The notes beneath the pieces were generated by a model that worked only from the letters and a program-made list of their open reading frames with translations, did no database searches and was not told the DNA's origin. From Loktanella sp. IMCC34160 (lineage in GTDB: Bacteria; Pseudomonadota; Alphaproteobacteria; Rhodobacterales; Rhodobacteraceae): DNA of 64,000 nt. Numbering within the stretch: position 1 is the first letter of the stretch; every line of letters starts with the position of its first letter. Made by a program: the position numbers and the translations under genes. Shown piece after piece: positions 37,227 through 45,808 of the stretch. The stretch is taken from positions 434,001 to 498,000 of the forward strand of contig NZ_SELP01000001.1 in the NCBI RefSeq assembly GCF_004145845.1. Direction: 5' to 3'.

Positions 37227-38377
37227 TTGCGCTCTCCTACGCCCAGCGGCGTTGCAGGGGCTTCGGTGGGAACCCGGCCATAGGCATGGGGCATCGAACA
37301 GGTCTTCAACTCGGGCAGGACCAGACGGCCAAAATGCTGCGCCTCGTCGATGTGCGGATAGCCCGAGAAGATGAAGGCCCGGATGCCCATCTTGCGATAG
37401 TCCTCGATCGCCGACAGCACCTGATCGGCAGAGCCGACCAGCGCCGCGCCACAGCCCGACCGGGCCCGGCCAACGCCGGTCCAGAGATTCGGTTCAATGT
37501 ATCCGAACTGGTCGGCCAATTCACGGGCGCGGGCCTGATGCGACACGCCCAGCGACGCACTGTCATGGGCCCGTTCGCGGATCAGTCGGCCGTATTCATC
37601 GTCCAGTTTCGACACAAGGCTTTCGGCGTATTCGCGGGCCTCGGCCTCTGTGTCGCGGACGATCATGTGAACCCGCAGACCATAATCCAAAGTCCGGCCA
37701 TGGCGTTCGGCGGCGGCGTTCACCGCCATCATCCGCTCGGCTAGCTGGTCCTTGATTTCCGGCCACATCAGGTAAACATCGCAATGCTGGCCGCACAGTT
37801 CCAGCGCGTCCGGCGAATAGCCCCCGAAATACAGCAGCGGGCCGCCGGACTGGTAGGGGCGGACCGGATCGGTGGTCAGCCCTTCGAAATTGTAGATCTC
37901 GCCATTGTAGTTGATCTCGTCCTGGGTCCAGGCCTGTTTCAGGATCTCCACCACCTCGCGCGACCGCTGGTAACGATAGGAACTGTCGGCCTTTTCACCG
38001 GGGAAGTCCGACGAAATGACGTTCAGTGTCAGCCGGCCCTTCATCATGTGGTCCAATGTGGCCACCGTGCGGGCCAGCATGATCGGCTGAACCTCGCCAC
38101 AGCGGATCGCGGCCAGCATGTTGATTCGCTCGGTCAGCGGTGCCATCCCCGCGACAAAGCTCAGTGTGTCCTGCCCAACCTGATAGGACGACGGGGCAAG
38201 GATATTGCGGAACCCCTGCTTCTCCGCCTCAAGAACGATATCGCGGCAATGTTCCCAGGACGACCGCAGCGCCCCGTCCGGAACGCCAAGATAGCGGTAG
38301 TCGTCCGAACAAAGTGCTGAAAACCAACTGACTTCGGCGGCATCAAGGTCCGGCGATGTAATGGGGACGACGGTCAT
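37223..38377 (-). CDS. SsuD-like flavin-dependent monooxygenase
   Basis: A bacterial luciferase-family (LLM) enzyme of 384 residues from MTVVPITSPDLDAAEV at 38377. It matches alkanesulfonate monooxygenases: LTLNVISSDFPGEKAD, YSPDALELCGQHCDVYLMW, and the C-terminal EPNLWTGVGRARSGCGAALVG and FIFSGYPHIDEA. Such enzymes use FMNH2 and O2 to cleave a C-S bond, giving an aldehyde and sulfite. It is the promoter-proximal gene of the minus-strand operon, 62 bases from a tandem operator. Substrate could be sulfoquinovose or another sulfonate. Confidence 0.9.
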   Translation of the reverse strand: MTVVPITSPDLDAAEVSWFSALCSDDYRYLGVPDGALRSSWEHCRDIVLEAEKQGFRNILAPSSYQVGQDTLSFVAGMAPLTERINMLAAIRCGEVQPIMLARTVATLDHMMKGRLTLNVISSDFPGEKADSSYRYQRSREVVEILKQAWTQDEINYNGEIYNFEGLTTDPVRPYQSGGPLLYFGGYSPDALELCGQHCDVYLMWPEIKDQLAERMMAVNAAAERHGRTLDYGLRVHMIVRDTEAEAREYAESLVSKLDDEYGRLIRERAHDSASLGVSHQARARELADQFGYIEPNLWTGVGRARSGCGAALVGSADQVLSAIEDYRKMGIRAFIFSGYPHIDEAQHFGRLVLPELKTCSMPHAYGRVPTEAPATPLGVGERK

Positions 38378-38439
38378 TGGGGTCTTCCATTCGGTGGGTG
38401 TGTTCGCGGTCGATTGCCCCTTGCATAGCATCTGAATTT

Positions 38440-38460
38440 TGATGCATCAATGGTGTATCA
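38440..38460. promoter_or_regulatory. Tandem operator candidate for the GntR regulator
   Basis: TGATGCATCA (38440-38449) and TGGTGTATCA (38451-38460) are two copies of TGRTGYATCA set 11 bases apart, about one helical turn. The first is a perfect palindrome extended to TTGATGCATCAA. They lie in the 127-base gap between the divergent monooxygenase and gntR genes, where a regulator could control both sides. Confidence 0.6.
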
Positions 38461-38504
38461 ATTTGCCGCATTGCCATGGGCGCGGCCAAGGGGGGAACAG
38501 GGCT

Positions 38505-39227
38505 TTGCCACGCAGTCGGCCGGTTACGGCACTTCCGATCTATGTCCAGATCAGCGAGATGCTGATCCGCGATATCGCCGCCGGTCGTCTGGCCGACGGC
38601 GCCAAATTGCCGCCCGAACGGGACATGGCCGCCTCGCTGAATACCGCCGTCGGAACCCTGCGCAAATCGCTGCGGATCCTTGAGGAAAAAGGCCTGCTGG
38701 AACGGGTGCAGGGCTCTGGAAACTATATCCGGCACCGGCCCTCGGTCGCCTCCGTCTACTCCATGCTGCGGCTGGAACTGAAACAGGGCGGCGGGATGCC
38801 CACGGCAGAGGTTCTGTCGATCGACCTGCTGCCGAAGCCCGAAGGCGCGCCCGCCTTCGGCCCGTCGTCGGACGGCTGGCGGTTCCGGCGTTTGCGCTTC
38901 CTGTCCGGTGTTCCCGCCGCGATGGAGGAAATCTGGCTCGACGGGTCACTGGCAGAAACAATCGACGCCGGTGCGGTCTCGGAATCGCTCTACCTCTTCT
39001 ATCGCGAATCGCTGGGGGTCACGATCCTGTCGGCGGAAGACCGGGCCTCGGTCGCGCCGATGCCGGACTGGACCGACCCGCGCTTTCCCATGCGGGCCGG
39101 AGAGATCGCGGGATATGTCGAACGGGTCGGGCGCGACAGCCAAGGCCGGGCGGTGGAATTTTCACGAAACTGGTTCGACCCGAGGACGGTCAACTATGTC
39201 AGCCGGATCGGCGGAGGAAAAACATGA
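38505..39227 (+). CDS. GntR family regulator with UTRA domain
   Basis: A 240-residue transcription factor. The N-terminal winged helix shows YVQISEMLIRDIAAGRLADG, KLPPERDMAASLNTAVGTLR and ERVQGSGNYI. The C-terminal UTRA-type ligand domain starts near residue 85 (RFRRLRFLSGVPAAMEEIWL). The start is a TTG at 38505 with GGGGGAACA upstream; the longer frame from 38439 would begin inside the operator. It probably senses the pathway substrate or product and controls both divergent transcripts. Confidence 0.9.
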   Translation: MPRSRPVTALPIYVQISEMLIRDIAAGRLADGAKLPPERDMAASLNTAVGTLRKSLRILEEKGLLERVQGSGNYIRHRPSVASVYSMLRLELKQGGGMPTAEVLSIDLLPKPEGAPAFGPSSDGWRFRRLRFLSGVPAAMEEIWLDGSLAETIDAGAVSESLYLFYRESLGVTILSAEDRASVAPMPDWTDPRFPMRAGEIAGYVERVGRDSQGRAVEFSRNWFDPRTVNYVSRIGGGKT

Positions 39228-40306
39228 TCAACTACGGGCTTATCGGCTGCGGCATGATGGGGCACGAACACATCCACAACATCGCGCTTCTGCCCGAGGC
39301 GCGGGTGACAGCCGTCTATGACCCGGTCGCCTCGCTCGCCGACCATGCCGCGAAAGAGGCGGGGGGCGCGACAGTCTGCGCCTCCATCGCTGAAATGCTG
39401 GCGATCAAGGATCTTGACGCGCTGGTGATCGTCAGCCCCAACCACCTGCACATCAGCCAGCTGCGCGAAATTCGTGACACGCGCCCCTTGCCGATCCTCT
39501 GCGAAAAGCCGCTGTATACCGATCCGGCTGATGTCGCATTTCTGCAAGACCTGATCGCGGATTACCCCGCCCCGATCTGGGTGGCGATGGAATACCGCTA
39601 TATGCCGCCCATCGCCGCCCTGCTGGATCAGGCGGAGGGCGCGACCGGCGGGATCAAGATGCTGACGATCCGCGAACACCGCTTTCCCTTCCTGCCCAAG
39701 ATCGGCGACTGGAACCGGTTCAACGCCAATACAGGTGGGACATTGGTCGAGAAATGCTGCCATTTCTTCGACCTGATGCGGCTGATCCTGAAGGACGATC
39801 CGGTGCGGGTCATGGCCAGCGGCGGTCAGTCGGTGAACCATCTGGACGAGAGTTATGATGGGCAGGTGCCGGACATCTGGGACAATGCCTATGTCATCGT
39901 CGATTTCGCGGGCGGGGCGCGGGCGATGTTGGAATTGTGCATGTTCGCCGAAGGATCGCGCTACCAGGAAGAGGTCACGGCGGTCGGTCCCACCGGCAAA
40001 ATCGAGGCGCTGGTCCCCGGCCCGGGCCGGTTCTGGCCCAAGGATCTGGGCGATCCGCCGGTGCCGCAACTGATTGTCTCGCCACGCAGCCCCAAGGGCC
40101 CCCGGATGTCCGAGATTCCGGTCGATCCGACGCTATTGGCGGCCGGGGATCACAACGGATCGACCTTCTACCAGCACCAGCGGTTCAATGCCGTGGTCCG
40201 GGGCGAAGGTGCGCCCGAGGTGACGCTGGAAGACGGGATGTGGGCCGTCCGGATCGGGCTGGCCGCACAGGAAAGCGCCCAGACGGGGCAGGCCGTCAGC
40301 CTCTGA
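39224..40306 (+). CDS. Gfo/Idh/MocA family oxidoreductase
   Basis: A 360-residue NAD(P)-dependent sugar or polyol dehydrogenase. The N-terminal Rossmann fold has GLIGCGMMGHEH, the CEKPLYTDPADV segment carries the catalytic lysine of the EKP motif, and the C-terminal domain has NTGGTLVEKCCHFFD. It overlaps gntR by four bases. Members act on inositols, glucose and other sugars, which fits a carbohydrate-like pathway substrate. The exact reaction is not clear. Confidence 0.92.
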   Translation: MINYGLIGCGMMGHEHIHNIALLPEARVTAVYDPVASLADHAAKEAGGATVCASIAEMLAIKDLDALVIVSPNHLHISQLREIRDTRPLPILCEKPLYTDPADVAFLQDLIADYPAPIWVAMEYRYMPPIAALLDQAEGATGGIKMLTIREHRFPFLPKIGDWNRFNANTGGTLVEKCCHFFDLMRLILKDDPVRVMASGGQSVNHLDESYDGQVPDIWDNAYVIVDFAGGARAMLELCMFAEGSRYQEEVTAVGPTGKIEALVPGPGRFWPKDLGDPPVPQLIVSPRSPKGPRMSEIPVDPTLLAAGDHNGSTFYQHQRFNAVVRGEGAPEVTLEDGMWAVRIGLAAQESAQTGQAVSL

Positions 40307-40330
40307 TCCTTCGGCCACCCCGAAACAGCA

Positions 40331-40356
40331 AAGGGCGCCCGCAGGCGCCCTTTTCC
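40331..40356. terminator. Bidirectional terminator
   Basis: AAGGGCGCC (40331-40339) pairs with GGCGCCCTT (40344-40352) over a four-base loop, then TTCC follows on the plus strand (the T-run begins in the stem). It lies between the convergent dehydrogenase and acyl-CoA synthetase genes and closes the island on its right. Confidence 0.88.
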
Positions 40357-40375
40357 TTGACGATCTCTGACCGGA

Positions 40376-42268
40376 TCACTCCATCCATTCCCACGGACGG
40401 GTAAAGGCTCCAAGCGCGCTGACAATGTCCTGTTCGGACACGGTCCCGGTCTTTTGCAGCCGGGCGACAAGGCCGCGCTTCTTGTCCTCGACCACCTCTG
40501 CCACTTCGGCAGCGGCGTCGGCATGGGCCAGCGCCTCGTTATAGACGCGGGTGATCGCGCGCTTGCGCAGGTCCGGCTTAAAGATCTTGCCCACGGCGGT
40601 TTTCGGAAGTTCGGGCAGGATTTCCAGATACTTCGGATGGGCCGCGCGTTCGTGGATCTTTTCCTTGGCATAGGCCAAAAGCGCGTCTTCCGACGCGGTG
40701 CCACCCGTCACCAGTTCCACATAGGCGCAGGGGATTTCGCCCGCATGGGCATCCGGCTGGCCGATCGCGCCGACAAAGGCCACGTCGGGATGACCCGCCA
40801 GCGCCTCTTCGATCTCGGCAGGGTCGATGTTGTGACCGCCGCGAATGATCAGGTCCTTGGCGCGGCCCGTGATCCAGAGGTAGCCGTCCTTGTCCACCCG
40901 GCCAAGGTCGCCGGTGCGCAGGTATTGGGCATTGGATTTCGGGCCGGGATAGAACAGATCGGTGTTCTTGGCCTCTTCCGTATAGGTGTTGCCCATGTAA
41001 ACGCCGGGGTTCGACACGCAAATTTCGCCCACATGGTCGGTCGGGCATTCCTCGTGGGTGTCCACCGCCATGATCTTGATATCGGTATAGGGGAAGGGGA
41101 TACCGATCGACCCGATCTTCTTTTCCCCGTCCGGCGGGTTGATCGACACAAGGCAGGTCGCCTCGGTCAGGCCATAGCCTTCGCAGATGGTCACCCCGGC
41201 GGCCTGTTCGAACCGTTTATACAATTCAACCGGCAGCGGGGCCGACCCGCAGAAGGCCAGTTTCAGGCTGGAAATATCGGCATCGACCTTGCGCTGCATC
41301 AGCGCCGACATGGCGGTCGGCACGGTGATCATGAAGGTGACCTTGTAGCGTTCGACCAATTTCCAGAAATTGTCGAACACCCCGTCGCCGCGATAACCCG
41401 CGGGCGTCGGGAACACGATATGCGCGCCCGAGGCCAGCGAAGCCCCCATGCAGACGATGGCCGCGAAGACGTGGAACATCGGCAGCGGGCAAATCTGCAC
41501 GTCCTCGGGCGAGAACAACAGCCGGTCCCCCAGCCAGGCGTTGTAGATGATCCCGGAATAGCGGTGCTGCGCCACTTTCGGCATCCCCGTGGTGCCGCCG
41601 GTATGGAAATAGGCGGCGACCCGGTCCTGCTGAACATCCTCAAACGTCAGCCTGGTCGGCTGCTTGGCGATCTCGGCGTTGAAATCCAGCACCTTCGCCT
41701 TGTGGGTCACGGCGACCTTGGGCCGGATCAGCGGCACGATGACCTTTTTCAGCCCCGACAGGTAGCGAACAAGATCCACCTCGAGAACGGTTTCGACATT
41801 GGGGGCAAGGCGCACCGCCTCGGCCGCCTTCTGCGGCACGTCGGTCTTGGGGAACCCTTTCAGGGTGACCAGAACCTTGGCGTTGGTTTCCCGCAGGATG
41901 GCGGCAATCTGTTCGGCCTCCAGCAGCGGGTTGATCGGATTGACGATCCCGGCCACCTGTCCGCCCAGATAGGTCAGCACCGTTTCGGTGCAGTTGGGCA
42001 GAAGATAGGCCACGACATCGGTCGGCCCCACGCCAAGGCTGCGCAGCAGGTTGGCGGTCTGGCTGGTGCGGTCCTTCAGTTCGGACCACGACAGGGTTTC
42101 CTTCTTGGACTTGGGGTCCGACAGGATCTGATAGCTGACAGCCGCGCGGCCACCATGGGCGGCGGAGGTTTGGGACAGCATCCCGTATGTGGTGACCGGC
42201 AGATCGCGCTTGTCCCACGGCATTTCGTTCACGATTGCGTCGCGATCCGCGACCGTCGCATAGGTCAC
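40376..42268 (-). CDS. Acyl-CoA synthetase (AMP-forming)
   Basis: A 630-residue adenylate-forming enzyme. The AMP-binding signature is YFHTGGTTGMPK, later motifs are GYGLTEATCL and LRTGDLGRVDKDGYLWITGR, and the C-terminal catalytic lysine is in PKTAVGKIFKPDLR. The length fits long-chain or branched fatty acid-type ligases used in beta-oxidation. The start is a GTG at 42268 with GGAGGAG eight bases upstream. It has its own promoter region and converges on the Gfo/Idh/MocA gene. Confidence 0.93.
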   Translation of the reverse strand: MTYATVADRDAIVNEMPWDKRDLPVTTYGMLSQTSAAHGGRAAVSYQILSDPKSKKETLSWSELKDRTSQTANLLRSLGVGPTDVVAYLLPNCTETVLTYLGGQVAGIVNPINPLLEAEQIAAILRETNAKVLVTLKGFPKTDVPQKAAEAVRLAPNVETVLEVDLVRYLSGLKKVIVPLIRPKVAVTHKAKVLDFNAEIAKQPTRLTFEDVQQDRVAAYFHTGGTTGMPKVAQHRYSGIIYNAWLGDRLLFSPEDVQICPLPMFHVFAAIVCMGASLASGAHIVFPTPAGYRGDGVFDNFWKLVERYKVTFMITVPTAMSALMQRKVDADISSLKLAFCGSAPLPVELYKRFEQAAGVTICEGYGLTEATCLVSINPPDGEKKIGSIGIPFPYTDIKIMAVDTHEECPTDHVGEICVSNPGVYMGNTYTEEAKNTDLFYPGPKSNAQYLRTGDLGRVDKDGYLWITGRAKDLIIRGGHNIDPAEIEEALAGHPDVAFVGAIGQPDAHAGEIPCAYVELVTGGTASEDALLAYAKEKIHERAAHPKYLEILPELPKTAVGKIFKPDLRKRAITRVYNEALAHADAAAEVAEVVEDKKRGLVARLQKTGTVSEQDIVSALGAFTRPWEWME

Positions 42269-42386
42269 CGTTAACTCCTCCCTGAATAACGCGGGATCTT
42301 CGCCCCGCCTTTTTGTGCCTCAAGAGGTAATCGTTGTGTCGCGTCGCGCAAGTATGACGCAGCGAAACACCCCTTTTGCCGGTCCG

Positions 42387-43034
42387 TCAGACCACGCTTT
42401 CCCGCTTGGGCAGGGTCACCGGACAGGCCTCGGCGGCGCGCAGCTTGTCGGTCAGATGCTCCATGCCAAACTGGGCGGCAAAGTCGCGTTCGGCATTGGT
42501 GATCCCGACAAACCCCGCAAGCATCACATTGCCGGAGGGCAGCGAAAACGCCTCGGGCGGGCGTTCGGGCGGGATCATCACCATGTTCATGATCTGGCAG
42601 CGGTCGTTGCCGTCCACCGGATGGTTCAGCGGGATCACGTCGTGAAAGGCCAGCGGCTCGCCGTCTACCTGACCGTCGGCCAAGAGCAGGTCATAGGCCA
42701 GAAGACTTTGCAGGCGCATGATCGCCCAATCCGCCTTCTCCTCGGTCTCAAGGAAGAACTCGACCCCGACGCCGGATTCGCCGTTGGGGTTGTAATCGGC
42801 AGGGTCCACGCCCTGCGGGTCGGAATAGCCAGAGGTGACGTAGAGCCAGCTGGCACGCTCCGCCGTTGGCTTGAATTCGCAGATCTGGAACTCCAGCCAA
42901 TGGGCATCAACCTCGACATCTCCGAAGGCGCCGAAAACTTCCTGCTGCAATTTGAACGGCGGGCGGTTCGCCTCTCCGAACAGCTCCGGATAGACGTCCT
43001 TTTCCCGAATTTTCCTGATCGCTGCCAAATCCAT
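42387..43034 (-). CDS. Suppressor-of-fused-like domain protein
   Basis: A 215-residue cytoplasmic protein from the start at 43034. It resembles the SUFU (PF05076) fold: HWLEFQICEF, WLYVTSGYSDPQG, GVGVEFFLETEEKADWAI, and MLAGFVGITNAERDFAAQFG. In bacteria this superfamily has been described among polymorphic-toxin immunity proteins, but no toxin gene is adjacent here. Family membership is by eye and the function is not known. Confidence 0.72.
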   Translation of the reverse strand: MDLAAIRKIREKDVYPELFGEANRPPFKLQQEVFGAFGDVEVDAHWLEFQICEFKPTAERASWLYVTSGYSDPQGVDPADYNPNGESGVGVEFFLETEEKADWAIMRLQSLLAYDLLLADGQVDGEPLAFHDVIPLNHPVDGNDRCQIMNMVMIPPERPPEAFSLPSGNVMLAGFVGITNAERDFAAQFGMEHLTDKLRAAEACPVTLPKRESVV

Positions 43035-43101
43035 GAATTCTGTCCCTTCCTGTCTAATGACAGGAAGCATCCCGCATTCAGGGAAATCTGGCAAGGAATG
43101 G

Positions 43102-44895
43102 TTATTCGGCGGCCAGACCTTCGGTGAACTGCAGGCGTGCCAAACGGGCGTACAGGCCACCTTCGGCCACCAGCGCCTCGTGGGTGCCCTGCGCCACGAT
43201 CCGGCCCTCGTCGAAGACGACGATGCGGTCGGCCTTTTTCACCGTGGCAAGACGGTGGGCGACGATCAGCGTGGTCCGGGTTTCGGCCAGCCGGTCCACC
43301 GCCTGCTGCACAAGGCGTTCGCTTTCGGCGTCCAGCGCGCTGGTCGCCTCGTCCAGAAGCAGGATCGGCGCGTCGCGCAGGATGGCGCGGGCAATGGCGA
43401 TGCGCTGTTTCTGGCCGCCCGACAGCATCACGCCGCGTTCGCCCACATAGGTGTCATAGCCGTTGGGCAGCGCGGTCAGGAAATCGTGCGCGGCGGCGGC
43501 GCGGGCGGCCTCCTCGACCTCGGCATCGGTGGCATCGGGGCGGCCAAAGCGGATGTTCTCGCGCGCGGTTTCGGCAAAGATCACCGGGTCCTGCGGGACA
43601 AGGGCGATTTGCTGGCGGAAGGCGGCGCGGGACAGGTCGGTCAGGGCCGCGTCGCCCATCCGGATCGTGCCACTGTCAGGATCGTAGAACCGCAACAAAA
43701 GCTGGATTATGGTGGATTTCCCCGCGCCCGACGGGCCGACAAGGGCCACGGTTTCGCCCGGCGCAACGGTCAGGTCGATCCCGTCCAGCGCGGCCATGTT
43801 GGGCCGGGACGGGTAATGGAAGGTGACCCCGTCAAACCGGATCGGTTCGCCCCGCATGTCGGGGGTCGGGGCGGGCTGGTCCGGGTCTTTCACCCGGTCG
43901 TCGGCGTTCAGCAGTTCGACCAGCCGTTCGGTGGCCCCGGCGGCCCGCTGTAATTCGCCCCAGATCTCGGACAGGGCGCCAACCGCGCCGGCAACCATGA
44001 CGGCATAGATGACAAACTGCACCAACTCGCCGACGGTCATCATGTTCAGCCGCACATCGCGCGCGCCAACCCACAAGACACCGACGACGCCCGCGAAGAT
44101 CAGGAAGATCACGATCATCGTCATCAGCGACCGGGTCGCGATCCGGCGCTTGGCCGAGACAAAGCTTTTCTCGGTCACTTCGGCGAAGCGAGCGGTGGCG
44201 CGGACTTCCTGGGTAAAGGCCTGCACAGTCTGCACCGACAAGAGCGCCTCGGAGGCATTGCCCGAGGATGCGGCGATCCAGTCCTGGTTTTCCCGGCTAA
44301 GCGCGCGAAGGCGGCGGCCCAGAACGACGATCGGCACGATCACGGCAGGCACGATCAACAGAACCAGCCCGGTCAGCTTGGCCGAGGTGAACAGCATCAG
44401 GACCATGCCGCCGAAGAAGATCAGCACATTGCGCAGCGCGACCGAGACGGAGGAGCCGATCACCGACAGGATCAGGGTGGTGTCGGTGGTGATCCGGCTG
44501 AGAACCTCGCCGGTCATGATGGTTTCGAAGAACGAGGGGCTCATCCCGATGACGCGGTTGAACACCGCCTCGCGGATGTCGGCCACGACCCGTTCGCCCA
44601 ACCGGGTGACAAGGTAATAGCGCAGCGCGGTCCCGGCGGCGAGAAGGGCGGCAATGGCCAGCGCCGCGCCGAAATACTGGTCCAGAAGGGTGGTGGCCCC
44701 GCCTTCGAAATTGTCGACCACGCGGCGCACGGCCAAGGGCAGGGTCAGCGAAATCATCGCCGTCAGGACAAGGGCCACCCCGGCGGCGGCGATCATCATC
44801 CGGTACGGGCGCAGGAAGGGCCAGAGGCCCGCCAGCGCGCCAACGCGTTTCGACTTGGCACGTTCGGCCTCGACGGGCAGCGGGGCGTCAGACAT
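43102..44895 (-). CDS. ABC transporter, fused permease/ATPase (MsbA-like)
   Basis: A 597-residue half-transporter, probably an exporter of lipids or hydrophobic compounds. The first ~310 residues form six membrane helices. The ATPase domain has Walker A GPSGAGKST, signature LSGGQKQR, Walker B ILLLDEATSALD, and the H-loop IVAHRL. The start at 44895 is preferred over the 44928 frame. The 33-base longer version would add a repeat-like tail. The substrate is not identifiable by eye. Confidence 0.93.
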   Translation of the reverse strand: MSDAPLPVEAERAKSKRVGALAGLWPFLRPYRMMIAAAGVALVLTAMISLTLPLAVRRVVDNFEGGATTLLDQYFGAALAIAALLAAGTALRYYLVTRLGERVVADIREAVFNRVIGMSPSFFETIMTGEVLSRITTDTTLILSVIGSSVSVALRNVLIFFGGMVLMLFTSAKLTGLVLLIVPAVIVPIVVLGRRLRALSRENQDWIAASSGNASEALLSVQTVQAFTQEVRATARFAEVTEKSFVSAKRRIATRSLMTMIVIFLIFAGVVGVLWVGARDVRLNMMTVGELVQFVIYAVMVAGAVGALSEIWGELQRAAGATERLVELLNADDRVKDPDQPAPTPDMRGEPIRFDGVTFHYPSRPNMAALDGIDLTVAPGETVALVGPSGAGKSTIIQLLLRFYDPDSGTIRMGDAALTDLSRAAFRQQIALVPQDPVIFAETARENIRFGRPDATDAEVEEAARAAAAHDFLTALPNGYDTYVGERGVMLSGGQKQRIAIARAILRDAPILLLDEATSALDAESERLVQQAVDRLAETRTTLIVAHRLATVKKADRIVVFDEGRIVAQGTHEALVAEGGLYARLARLQFTEGLAAE

Positions 44896-44962
44896 ATCGT
44901 TTCCTGCATGGATTGGCGTCCACCCCACTTAAGCGGCGGGGGCGCGGGGCGCAAGCCATCGG

Positions 44963-44989
44963 GTAGGGTGGGTTAAAACCCACCTTACG
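44963..44989. repeat. Single R palindromic repeat with tails on both sides
   Basis: GTAGGGTGGGTT-AA-AACCCACCTTAC, a nearly perfect palindrome with the TTAC-type tail on both arms, unlike the one-tailed copies elsewhere. It lies between the ABC transporter start and tRNA-Gly. Confidence 0.85.
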
Positions 44990-45020
44990 GTCGGTGGCAA
45001 AGGCGCGTCTGAAAGGGGGA

Positions 45021-45094
45021 TGGAGCGGGCGACGGGAATCGAACCCGTATCTCTTGCTTGGAAGGCAAGGGTCTTACCATTACACAACGCCCGC
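45021..45094 (-). tRNA. tRNA-Gly (anticodon UCC), CCA encoded
   Basis: Read on the minus strand, the acceptor stem GCGGGCG pairs with CGCCCGC. The anticodon arm CTTGC-CTTCCAA-GCAAG gives anticodon TCC (UCC), reading GGA. The T-arm ACGGG-TTCGATT-CCCGT is intact, and the 3' CCA is encoded (45021-45023). It is a 74-base gene and stands alone, next to an R repeat on its 3' side; no integrase is nearby. Confidence 0.97.
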
Positions 45095-45130
45095 TTCGGC
45101 CCCCCGTATAAGATGCAGCGCGGGGGAGGT

Positions 45131-45808
45131 TCAAGCCCCCGCGTCACCGATCGGTTCGATCAACTGCGGCCCACTGGCCCGGTTGGAGTTCACCTCGGTC
45201 CGGACGCGGTGCAGGCGCAGGCTGCCATCCGGGGCGGGGCGCATCAGACGGGCCGCGCCCTTGCCCTCTTCGCCCAGCCACAGCGCCCAGTCGGAAGGGT
45301 CAAGCACCACGGGCAGCCGGTGATGGATCCGTGCCATATCCGCATTGGCCGCACAGGTGACGATGGCGCAGGCGGTCAGCGGATCGTGGCCCGGCTTCTC
45401 CCAGTCCTGCCAGATGCCGGCAAAGACCATCGGCGCGCCATCGGTCCGGGTGACGTACCACGGCAGGGGTTGTCCGCCTTCGGGCCGTTCCCATTCATAG
45501 AACCCGTCCACGGCGATCAGGCAGCGGCGCTGGCGGCAGGCATCGCGAAAGGCGGGCTTTTCGGCAATGGTTTCGGACCTTGCGTTGATCAGCAGCGGCC
45601 CGTCGGTCGGCGTCTTGTACCAGGCGGGCACGAAGCCCCAGCGCATCGGTCGCAGCCGCCGGGACCCTGCGTCCGAGGTGGCAACCGCGATCTGGTTCGT
45701 GGGGCAGACGTTGAAGTTCGGGTCCTGCGGCAGGTCGTTGTCGGGGGTCGCCGCGAACATCTGCGCCATCGCGTCCTGCGGCAGGGTGATTGCCATGCGC
45801 CCGCACAT
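45131..45808 (-). CDS. SOS response-associated peptidase (HMCES/YedK)
   Basis: Forms a protective DNA-protein crosslink at abasic sites in single-stranded DNA. The 225-residue protein starts MCGRMA, placing the catalytic Cys at position 2 after Met removal. Other conserved residues are NARSET, DGFYEWER and the histidine-containing HHRLPVVLD. The start at 45808 overlaps the stop of the methyltransferase gene by one base. Confidence 0.94.
   Translation of the reverse strand: MCGRMAITLPQDAMAQMFAATPDNDLPQDPNFNVCPTNQIAVATSDAGSRRLRPMRWGFVPAWYKTPTDGPLLINARSETIAEKPAFRDACRQRRCLIAVDGFYEWERPEGGQPLPWYVTRTDGAPMVFAGIWQDWEKPGHDPLTACAIVTCAANADMARIHHRLPVVLDPSDWALWLGEEGKGAARLMRPAPDGSLRLHRVRTEVNSNRASGPQLIEPIGDAGA

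Noticed and set aside
45021-45094. tRNA-Gly as an integration site of a genomic island
   Set aside because: No integrase and no direct repeat of the tRNA 3' end was seen nearby; flanking genes look chromosomal.
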